A DNA stretch of 64,000 nucleotides from contig CM062814.1 in assembly GCA_031772625.1 (NCBI GenBank), positions 819,028,757-819,092,756 on the forward strand, in the 5' to 3' direction. Positions within the stretch are counted from its first letter, which is position 1, and each line of letters starts with the position of its first letter. This stretch comes from Pinus tabuliformis (Eukaryota; Streptophyta; Pinopsida; Pinales; Pinaceae). Shown one piece after another: positions 45,198 to 53,807 of the stretch. The position numbers and the translations under genes were made by a program. The notes beneath the pieces are model-generated. The model worked only from the letters and a program-made list of their open reading frames with translations. It was not told the origin of the DNA and made no database searches.

Positions 45198-47012
45198 TCA
45201 TTTAGCTAGTTTGTCTAGCTTCCCTTTCAAGCTGCTGACTTCTTCCTTTAACATCTTGTTTTCTGCTCTTAAACTTGCATTCATTTGTTTCATGATTTTT
45301 GCCTGCTTCAGAGCTGGCACTGTCCACACATATGCATCAGATACTGAGTCAGCTTGACTGATCAAACTTGTTCTGCCCTTCATTACAGCCTTCTTATAAC
45401 TTGTATATCTTACTGCCTTTTCCTTAAAAACATTTTGAACCTGAGGTATTTCTTCCTTTGTTGCTCCAGCTTGTTTCTTAATAGCAATCACATTTCCACT
45501 TTGACTGATAACAACCTTATTATCCTTGTTCTTGCTTTTGGCTGTTTGAACTGTTTCAGAGAAGATTTCAAGTGCCTCTGTCCTAGGCACTTCCAAAGGT
45601 GCTTTCTCTTTCTGAGCTTTCTCCACTTCTTTAATTTGTCTTCTAGTCACTGGTCTGCGTGGTTTAAAGGCATATTCTTCACTTGGTTCTTCAAACTTTA
45701 ACCTTTTAGAAGCCCTTGATTTTTTAGAACTTTCAGGTGAGGACTGAGTTAGATCAATATGCATTGGTGATACCAATTGATCTTGCTCAAGTTCAAGTGG
45801 TTCAATTTGTATTGGATGATCTTGCTCTAGTTCAATGGCTTCAAGTAAGTCATTTAAACTTCCCTTTGAAATAGGACTTTCTTCCACAGGGACTGACTTT
45901 CCTTTCTCTTTGCTTAGTTGGCTTCTAGTTCTCACCCTTGAAACCTTTTCAACTTCACTGGATTTAGTTTCATCTTTCCTTTTGTGAGTCTTCTGCTTTG
46001 ATGACTGAGGTGTTTCCTTAGGTGATGACTTAGGGGTTTCCTTTTCAGATACTCTAGATGATTTAGGAGTTTTATCTACTGATGCTTCAGGTGTTTCTTT
46101 AACTGCTGGCTTAGGAGTTTTCTTCATTGATGCTTCCGGTGCTTCTTTAACTGCTACAGACCTCTCTGATTTCTTTGTTTTAGCTTTAGGCTTCTTATGG
46201 TCTGTCACTTCTCTTCTAAGTTCAGCCAAAGTAGGTTCCTCACTCCTTTCTTCTCTTTCTCTCACAGGTAATGGAGTGAGGCCTGTTTTGCTTGGGAAAC
46301 CGGCCATAAACACAAATGAATCCCAGTCTTTACCAATTTTTTGTAAACTATCTAACACCAGCAATTTTACTAGACCATGATGAAAAAGGGATGTTTCATA
46401 AGCATCTTTCTTTAACTGAATCTTATCACACATTTTGCTAATACTCCTGAACAAATAGAAAGGTATGTCTATTGAACTCTTACCAGTGAAGTGTAACAGA
46501 AGTTTGAAGTGGTAGGAGTAAACTTTATTGTACCTACCCTCACATGTCAGGTACTTCTGGATGCATGTCAATAGCATAGCATAATTTTCCTTTAGATAGC
46601 TCCTTGGGACTGCTTTAGTGAGATCTTCATCTACATAAGGTGCCTTCAAAAACTCTTTGCATGGACCCATGTCAAACTTGAAGTTCTTGAACCATTCTTG
46701 GCCACCCCTCGGGATTTCTGTGACAGTGGAAATAACTTCAGGGGACACCGGAAACTCCAACATGGCCACCTTCGAATTCAGTCCAGTGAAGTTTAATGCG
46801 AAAGCCTTGGTCACTTCTGCATGTCCTCCCTTCAATTTTTCGCAAAATCGCCAGCATCCAGCACTTCGAAATGCCTTTGCTACCTCTTCATCCCTGAGAG
46901 TAACATCTAACCCCTCCGGCTCTGTCCTCACACATTTACCAGAATGGTGTTCCTTTCTTTCCATGCTGCTTTGAGTAATTTTACACAAAGGACTAATGGT
47001 GGCTTGTAGCAC
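45198..47012 (-). CDS. ORF A: 604-codon accessory protein of element A
   Basis: The single open frame has three parts. Residues about 30-240 are globular (LNFTGLNSKVAMLEFPVSPE and EIPRGGQEWF, later TGKSSIDIPFYLFRSISKMC and LFHHGLVKLLVLDSL), resembling the 'putative plant transposon protein' type N-terminal region by general pattern. Residues about 250-500 are Lys/Ser/Thr/Pro-rich with KETPEAS-type repeats and several basic nuclear-targeting-like clusters (KAKTKKSER, KKSRASKRLKF, RRPVTRRQ). The last 40 residues form a leucine-heptad coiled coil (MNASLRAENKMLKEEVSSLK). There is no signal peptide or membrane segment, so it is not an envelope. Related to region C at 57,044-59,759. A nuclear, nucleic-acid-associated role is inference. 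M17 is an alternative start. Confidence 0.75.
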   Translation of the reverse strand: MLQATISPLCKITQSSMERKEHHSGKCVRTEPEGLDVTLRDEEVAKAFRSAGCWRFCEKLKGGHAEVTKAFALNFTGLNSKVAMLEFPVSPEVISTVTEIPRGGQEWFKNFKFDMGPCKEFLKAPYVDEDLTKAVPRSYLKENYAMLLTCIQKYLTCEGRYNKVYSYHFKLLLHFTGKSSIDIPFYLFRSISKMCDKIQLKKDAYETSLFHHGLVKLLVLDSLQKIGKDWDSFVFMAGFPSKTGLTPLPVREREERSEEPTLAELRREVTDHKKPKAKTKKSERSVAVKEAPEASMKKTPKPAVKETPEASVDKTPKSSRVSEKETPKSSPKETPQSSKQKTHKRKDETKSSEVEKVSRVRTRSQLSKEKGKSVPVEESPISKGSLNDLLEAIELEQDHPIQIEPLELEQDQLVSPMHIDLTQSSPESSKKSRASKRLKFEEPSEEYAFKPRRPVTRRQIKEVEKAQKEKAPLEVPRTEALEIFSETVQTAKSKNKDNKVVISQSGNVIAIKKQAGATKEEIPQVQNVFKEKAVRYTSYKKAVMKGRTSLISQADSVSDAYVWTVPALKQAKIMKQMNASLRAENKMLKEEVSSLKGKLDKLAK

Positions 47013-47305
47013 GAAAACAAACTTCAGCTTTGGAGAGCAGGCTCACTTGCAGTAGTCCGTTTAAATAAAAGCTTGAGCTTTTCATATAACAAACACGTTC
47101 ATATGATATGAAGAACCCATTATGAAATGACCACCTCTTATAACATCCCCTAAACTGACACACAACTACATGACTTCGGACCTTATGGCGAAATAATGGC
47201 TTATCATGACATGGAGAGGGTGTGAAATGACAATCATGAACGGACTTGTGACTCACTACTCTCGGATTTGACATTCAGAGAAAAACGCTGCAAAAAACCC
47301 TGAAA
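47013..47305 (-). other. Element A leader between motif cluster and ORF A
   Basis: Upstream region of ORF A on the minus strand. No TATA box that I would trust. Sequence left of 47,686 to the motif cluster is likewise non-coding. Confidence 0.4.
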
Positions 47306-47483
47306 CCCCGATTTCGTAGCGCGGGCAGTTCAAATTTAACAGGATGCGCTACGAAATCGCTGACAAACAGAGCGCTGCGAAAACACGAAAACATTATTTC
47401 GCAGCTAAACTGACCAATCACACCCGCGCTGCGAAACTGCGCAAGTACCAAAGACATCATACCCGCGCTGCGAAACTGCGCAA
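47306..47483. repeat. Cluster of GCGCTRCGAAA motifs upstream of ORF A
   Basis: Six copies in 180 bp: TTTCGTAGCGCG (47,312), GCGCTACGAAA (47,346), GCGCTGCGAAA (47,372), TTTCGCAGC (47,397), and two nearly identical 39-bp tandem units each with CCCGCGCTGCGAAACTGCGC (47,423 and 47,462). Both orientations occur. The same motif forms the palindrome at 44,998-45,035. Confidence 0.88.
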
Positions 47484-47691
47484 AGTACCAATGACATGAC
47501 ATGCTTTAACTAACAATGATGGAGGGTGTCTAATGATTTTTCCTTTACACGAATTCACATCAATAGCTCTTGAATTTCAAATTTGAAATTGACATATGCT
47601 AATAAACCTATACACAAGACTTCAAGACTTTATATAAAACTTATGGACAACCTTATATACATGAACTATATTTCCAAGTGATAACAGGCTT

Positions 47692-48430
47692 GATCCTCAT
47701 TCACAACAAGTGTAGAGTCCAGAATGGAAGAACACGAGGTAGTATCATCCGGAGGATCATCCGAGTATGAAAACAGAGGTTGTGGTACAAAATGCATCTG
47801 ACAACTCAATGGACTCACAACCAAATCTACAAGAAAATTAAGTGATGTGATGTTGGGAAGATGTGACAGTTGAACAGATGTGTGTACCTGTTCTCCCGCA
47901 TCACTCTTCAGTGATTGAGCTGTTTGATAAGGGATCGGCGGACAGTGACTTGTGACAGTGACTGTGTCCGTCTGTGATTGCGCATCTCCATCACTAAAGT
48001 ATGCTGAGTGAGGCTTAGGCTCAAACTTCTTCTTGGCAGGGACTGATTTGGTCAGGATGTTCTAGATCAAAATGATGGAACGTATCTTTAATGATATCAC
48101 AGAAATGCTCAAGTGAGTGCACGCTGTCAGCTGATATGCTACAGCACCATCGTCGTGGGGATTTGCGAAGTGCGTGTGTAAGCAGAAAGCTGGCTTGTTC
48201 ATCAGAACATCCATCTTCCCCATCAAGCATGGCAGGGAAGTCATGTATGAACACAGGTCGGGCCACTTCGCCTTCACCATCATACGTGAATTCAGACAAG
48301 AGATCAAAAAACTCCCTCGTGATGTGGAGAGGCTCAACATGAGAAAGACATCGTGGAGGGATGAGTGTAATAGCATCCATGATAGATGTGCAAAGGTTCA
48401 AAACAGGATGAGAGGAGACAGCTTGTAATC
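47692..48430 (-). pseudogene. M3 gag-like region, proximal part
   Basis: At 48,021-48,401 the minus strand reads FFDLLSEFTYDGEGEVARPV and, further on, RRWCCSISADSVHSLEHFCD, then IKDTFHHFDLEHPD. The last runs match the retrotransposon gag pattern W...LP...SI..F..LC..F..HF. An acidic, Ser-rich tail continues to 47,692. It follows the primer site directly, as gag should. Broken fossil. Confidence 0.7.
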
Positions 48431-48437
48431 TGGCCCT

Positions 48438-48450
48438 CCTTCTAGCGCCA
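48438..48450 (-). promoter_or_regulatory. M3 primer binding site
   Basis: The minus strand reads TTTTTGGCGCTAGAAGGAGG just after the LTR end ...TCAACA. TGGCGC-type sites occur in the Tat/Athila group of Ty3/gypsy elements. The exact tRNA is not identified. Confidence 0.65.
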
Positions 48451-48454
48451 AAAA

Positions 48455-49404
48455 TGTTGACAGTGTTGGACCCGCCAACATGTCAAGGGATCTCCCTGGT
48501 AAAATGTCCCAATTAGACCTTAGACCGTTTGGTGTAGGAATCCCAACAGTGGGTCGTACAGTGTCGCCTTGACCGTAGTTTCACACAGAGGCAAGTAATA
48601 TGTCCCTGTTGGTAGCAAGGGTGTGATAGATGCAACGAGTCAAGGAAGGTGCATGAACGGTTCTAACACACAGCAAATGGGGTGAGTGTGCCCCTTGGAA
48701 ACATGTGATAACGCGCGGCTTAGAAGGAAGCACATGAGTGAAGATGCATCACAAGTTGGAAAGCAAGTTAGCAAGCAATCCAAAGTGATGGTTAAACCAA
48801 CAGCACATTTCAGTAAGATTCATACATACTTATACAAAATAGTCCATACATGCATGCGTAAGCAAACAGATGCATATATAATTTAGAGTAAACAAGATAT
48901 TTGGAATACAATATGACATATGCATGAAGCGTGTTGGCTCTGTTATATTAAGAAGTGTAAGTTCCAGTCATACAATACATCCATGTCCAACCACTACTTC
49001 CGATAGCGGAACATTACAGTCACAACCGCTTGCTCCTCCAAAGAGATATACTAGCTTTGCACAGTGGAGAAGCCAAGGCTCATTACAATATTGTCCAAGC
49101 TCTCTCTAAGATATTCCTATTGGAAGCTTGGCTGACCAAAAGCCTATACAATGAGTTATGAGGGACTATATATAGCAAAGGGTGGGGTGGCCCTTTACAT
49201 TCCCCTTTGTGACATTTCATCTACCCTCATGACCCTTCATCTACTCTATGACTGTTACATACAACTATCGACACTTGAACTTACACTTGACAAGACATTA
49301 CATACAATCTGCCAATGTACCCATGTTAGACAAAATAGGCTTGAGAAAGCCATGAAAGACATCACTATAACTCAGACAACTATGAGAAGACCAGCTCTTC
49401 AACA
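48455..49404 (-). repeat. M3 5' LTR
   Basis: On the minus strand it starts TGTTGAAGAGC (49,404) and ends CTGTCAACA (48,455), giving 6-bp inverted ends TGTTGA / TCAACA and a length of 950 bp. A CTATATATAG box at 49,166-49,175 is about 230 bp into the LTR. The upper limit is inferred from the inverted ends, as the 3' LTR is missing. Confidence 0.7.
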
Positions 49405-52400
49405 TCCTCATGGTGGTCGACAGTAGCGAACTGATGCCAAGCTAGGTAGTCTGCAATGGTGTCCATGTACTCAAAGGTGACATCTCTCTGCAAACGAACT
49501 CTTGCCTCCATAGCATCTAGGTACACTACTCGAGCTCCTCTATCCAACTCATCTGATAGCATGCGCATCATTGTCTTGAGTGCGGCCAGACTAGCAACAT
49601 ACTTGTGCATGGTGTCTGAACTAATCACCAAGGCTGGGCTAGTGGCTATGCACATCAACTCGTCAAAGTATGAGTCAAGCTCCAGTCAGAACTGTGCCTT
49701 TTTCTTTGCCTAGGTGAGTGTCCCAATAGATGGGTTCGCATGTGCGCACACAACAACATCCATACTCATGATTACCCGTGCATGGGAAGCCTGTACACTA
49801 GTGATGAGTTGCAGGAGATCTTCATAGTTTTGGATCTGACTCTGGATGCGTGCCTTCATCTCGACTGCTCTTGGCTTCATCATCTTAGGCAAGTGTAGCG
49901 AGGCTCCCTTGTATCTCATTGTCCATGTTTTTATGTAATCAACGACACCATGCACATTTGACAAGATACGTGTTGTCCTAGCACATCGCTACTGCTAACT
50001 GTTGAGATGGACAATTGTCTTATGCACGGTACCAAACTTGGAACACAATGCCCGCATGACTGTGTCAAGGGACAATACTTCATCCAGTATTGCCTTCTTC
50101 AACTCTGGTTGGGCGGATGTTGTAACCATTTCTCCACCTTTCTTGCCCATCTGTAGCTCCTTATCCATTCGCTTGTTTTCAGTTATCACGAAGCGAACAC
50201 TTGAGCTAGTGGCTTCAGCATATGCTTTGGTAGCGTTGGCAAATGTTGTTGGATGGTTTGCGCACATCAGACACGATCACTCGTTCCTAAAACTGCACAT
50301 GAGATGTGTGATCATCCAGAGTTGACACTCTACGAGATTGCACAACTCTATGTTGGGATTCATCAAATGAGATGTTATGTATCTCCTCCTCCGGATTGTC
50401 TCCAAGGATCTCAGTGTCTCCTTGGTCACCTGGGACTTTCTCCTCTTCTGGATGTGGTGAAGATGGTGGTTGACCTCTTGGTGATGAGGCATGAGGTTGA
50501 TATCTTTCTCTAACTCTTGTTACTCCATGTTTGTATCCATCTGCTCAAGTGCTTGTTCAATCTCTTGAGCAAAGTCCTACTCCTGCGATGGCTCACCCTG
50601 TCTGCCTGATCCCAGTTGTTCGGATCAGTCGGCTACTTGTACGGGAGCAGTTTCATCTTTCTGTACATGTTGCGACCCCTCTTGTACCTATTCCTGTTGC
50701 GCTTCCTTCTCCTATCTACGCAGCCCCTGTTCCTTCCGAAGTTTCTCCTTCAACTCATGCAACTCCTTCTTTATTTCCTCCATTCTCTATTTTTTTCTCT
50801 GCCCTTTGTGTGTTCCTCTTGTTTCGATGTTGCCTCTTCGCCTCTATTTCCAAAGCTGCTTTCTGCACAAGTGGGTCTACTTAGAACTTGCAGCTTTGTT
50901 CCTTCTCCATGTTGTCGACAATCTTCCTCTTTCCCTTTTCGCGCACTATTATGTTTACCTTTGTTGTTGTTGTTGCTGTTGGTGTTCTCGGGGATGCTGC
51001 TTCGCTAACCATTCCACATCTAGGCCGACGGGTTCATTGGGTCTAGAGAAGTTGTTACAATATCTCCATGTGTCTTCCTCTACCCAATGACATGCCCCAT
51101 GGATCCAAGTAAACTGTACTCTCGTGCAGTGATCTCTTACAAGATAATGTGGGCCATACGGATTGTAGCTTCGAGCGTTGAATGGATATTTCTTAATATC
51201 CTCTGCTTCGAGATCGCATGCTTGAAATTATGTATCTCGTATAACCCAATCCAAAATGAAAGAGAGGGCCAAGGTGCCTTCTTCTTCTGGTGCAGCCTCA
51301 CTGACAATCCTACTGAGATGTGATATGATACTTCCTGCATGATGGGTTTGTCCAAGGAAAACTTCGGTAGAACATGCAGAGGCCTCTCCGCATTGTACAT
51401 CTGTATGAAGGTATCAGATGGTGAGGCATACCAATCTATTATATTGATTAGTGCCTCCATTTTTGCCTTTGACATGCAGGGTGGATACTGTTCAAAATCA
51501 TCTTATACACCAGAGTGACAAAATGATCGGACAATAGTGTGATAACTCCTCTGAAGCTGCATTCGAACAACATCTTACAATAAGTGTTCACATAGGTCTT
51601 CGTCAATATCTATGCCCACTTCAAGCTCAGGAACTCCTAACGGGCACATATTACGTCCAAGATGTAGGCGGAAATGTATATTTCTTCCTGTTGATCATTG
51701 GGCAGCTTTCGAGCTCTTGATACCTATTCCTTTAGCTGGTGAGCCAACATGTCGGACCATTTGCATGATTTGCCTTCTCTGGCCAGTTGCTCAAACACGA
51801 TCACCCAACTCTGCGGTAAGGTTTATGTGTTCTCTTTTCCATTCAGGCGACATGCAAAGATGACCAAGTATTGATACACCTTCCACAGTATCTTCGTCTT
51901 GTAGACCTAGTTCGGTGTCATTCTGAATTTGGCCAGCTCCTTCACCCAGTTCTTCAAGATATCTCTAGAGTTGGCATTGTTGTTGGGTATGCTCAAGTGT
52001 GTCTCCATGGTGATACTGGCTTCGAAATATAATACATATGTTCATAATCATGTGCCCTAAAGATAGAAATATTCATCGCGCTGGCACTACTTAATTTCAT
52101 TGTTTCAGGATCAGTGTGCAAGATGATCCAATGTATCATGTCCGTGCATGTGAAGACATGATACCTGCATGCAATCAGGTACAAGCTGGACTTGTGGATG
52201 TTCACATAGACTTGGTGGTCTTTGAGATCTTCCCCAAATGTGCCTGCAAATGCATTATTGACATCTTTCCATTTCAGCTTGGTGTCCTTGTCTACAATCA
52301 GCTTGGTATCTTCATAGATTGGTAGACTTTTAGAAACTCGCTCAACTCCTGCTCAAGTTGCACTTTCATCAGTGTCCTTTGATCCTGCTCTCTTGGAGGC

Positions 52401-52440
52401 CATTGATCCTTAACTGCTGAGAGATCAATCAACACCTGCT
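49380..52440 (-). pseudogene. Accessory ORF region B (decayed, unidentified)
   Basis: A 3-kb coding-like stretch on the minus strand shows the same broad plan as ORF A. A globular part lies at about 51,137-52,205 (KFSLDKPIMQEVSYHISVGL, aligning loosely with KSSIDIPFYLFRSIS of ORF A, and YLIACRYHVFTCTDMIHWII). A basic low-complexity middle lies at 50,500-51,100, and a helical C-terminal part at 49,380-50,267 (AEATSSSVRFVITENKRMDK, then KTMMRMLSDELDRGARVVYL). No enzyme motif, signal peptide or membrane span. It belongs to an LTR-element layer older than M3 and M4 and is broken in many places. Kinship with A and C is tentative. Confidence 0.45.
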
Positions 52441-53807
52441 AGATCTAGAGACATAGCGACATGCATGGCAAGAAATCTGTCAGCAAAAACCAAAGAAAAC
52501 TTGAGGAATGACATGTAACATACCTAGGGATTGACTAGAAAGGATTGCGCATTTTTCCCTGGGAAGTTGGGAGATTGGCTGCTAGAACTGCACAAAAGGT
52601 AGTCTGGGCTGCTAGGAGGTTGGTTGACTGCTGGAATTGCACAATGCACAATCTAGACTGGCCTGCTAGCTGTTAGAAGTGTGCAATACGCAATTTCTAT
52701 CGGCAATGGTTGCAGGCCTAGTTATTGCATTATGCAATTTTAAGGGCCAGCAGTCACTGCCCCTCAGAATTGCGCAATGCAAGATTGGAGGACAGTCACT
52801 AGGCAAAAATGCACATTTTCTGAGAGGAAAGCAGAGCCTTCCCTCTTAGGATTACACAATGTTGTCTTGGTGAGGCAGAGTCTGAGCCAAGGCTACCCAA
52901 ACCCACCGACGGGCAATTGAAATCAAATGTGAAGGTGAATGCATGGTGATATTGAGTCTAAGCAGGAGTGAATGATCATGCATGAAAACAGTGAATGAAA
53001 GATTCAAAAAATGGAACAATATGCATGTGTGTGAAGTGAGTCGCTGAATCGGCGACTGTTCGTGCAAAACAGTGTCATGCATGCGACAATAGTGAGATGC
53101 TAACAGAAATTGAAGCGATGCTAGTACAAGCTAATATGCATGCAAACGACAGCAAGAGTTCATAGAAATCAAGCAAGTGGCACTCACACAAGCCAAAACA
53201 CAAAAAGCGACAGAAATGTGGCAAAAGACAAGTTAAGAGGACTTACCATAAATAGTTAAGATGGATGTGTCGAAGACCCCTAGATGCGCTATGGGATGTT
53301 AAATCTCCAAGATCGATGTGAATAAGTGAGCTCTAAAGCATCGAATAAATAAGTTTGAGGCTCATGACGTGCATGCCACAAATCTAGGAAAAAGTGACAC
53401 TTGGAGAAAAGGTTCTAAAACGATCTTTGCATGTAACCTCCAGCTGCTAAAAATATCTCTCTAAAATCTAAGGATGCTTTCTGCATGTTGCTTTTTTCTA
53501 TTTCGGGAAAAAATAGCCCATGCATGCAAGTCAAGTTTTCTCGGTCCCGGGTGGAACCGGTCAACCCAATGGCACACGCAACAACCTGCTTGACTGAGGG
53601 GAAAATTTTCTCATTTTTGGGAGGGAGCTAGGTTGGCTGCCTAGAAGGATTGTGCAATTTCTGGGATGAGCAGATGACTGATGCCTAGAATTGCGCAATT
53701 TTTGGGCTGAGCAATCCTGCTGGGACAAATTCCGTATATTTTCCAGGGAAGTTTGACGGGCATAATTGCACAATTATGGAGCCCAGTAGCCTGCCAGTCA
53801 AGATTGT
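52441..53807. other. Non-coding region upstream of ORF B
   Basis: Runs from the start of region B to the M4 LTR. It holds the ATTGCGCAAT motif cluster. No coding signature, though a frame at 53,641-53,871 translates the repeats. Confidence 0.5.
52540..53780. repeat. Cluster of ATTGCGCAAT-type palindromes upstream of ORF B
   Basis: About ten copies or variants: ATTGCGC (52,544), AATTGCACAATGCACAAT (52,636), GTGCAATACGCAATTT (52,681), ATTGCATTATGCAATTT (52,724), AATTGCGCAATGCAA (52,768), ATTACACAAT (52,851), ATTGTGCAATTT (53,650), ATTGCGCAAT (53,691) and AATTGCACAATT (53,764). Several are preceded by CTAGAA or CTGGAA. Confidence 0.82.

Larger units (their letters stand above)
43762..47691 (-). 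mobile_element. Element A: 3.9-kb solo LTR-like insertion with an internal gene
   Basis: The insert (43,767-47,686, 3,920 bp) has 9-bp inverted ends TGTTATCAC / GTGATAACA and exact 5-bp duplications GGCTT (43,762-43,766 and 47,687-47,691). Related M3 gag-like reading flanks it on both sides. I found no second copy of either end inside, so it is not a short-LTR element. The termini, 5-bp duplication, and a minus-strand TATA box (44,324-44,333) placed about 570 bp from the 3' end fit a single long LTR with U3, R and U5. It contains one intact ORF on the minus strand. Looks whole and comparatively young. Confidence 0.75.
42880..49404 (-). mobile_element. M3: minus-strand Ty3/gypsy element, 5' part only
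   Basis: From high to low coordinates: 5' LTR (48,455-49,404), primer site (48,438-48,450), then gag-like coding (47,692-48,430 and 42,880-43,761) split by element A. The pol genes are missing; sequence stops at the LINE. The copy is therefore incomplete, with several breaks in gag. It lies inside or against the older accessory ORF B, whose reading ends a few codons into the LTR. Confidence 0.72.

Noticed and set aside
45198-47012. ORF A as an ordinary host gene
   Set aside because: It lies wholly within an insertion with target duplications, has no introns, and has a related copy between pol and the LTR of M4.
43762-47691. Element A as a DNA transposon with 9-bp inverted ends
   Set aside because: TG...CA ends, a 5-bp duplication and a TATA box near one end fit an LTR better, and the ORF has no transposase motif. 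Not fully excluded.
48091-48428. Plus-strand open frames opposite the M3 gag-like region
   Set aside because: They are mirror frames of the minus-strand gag-like coding and lack any family signature.
50531-51090. Plus-strand hydrophobic, Leu/Phe-rich open frames that look like membrane proteins
   Set aside because: They are the antisense of the Lys/Glu-rich linker of region B; Lys and Glu codons read as Phe and Leu on the other strand.
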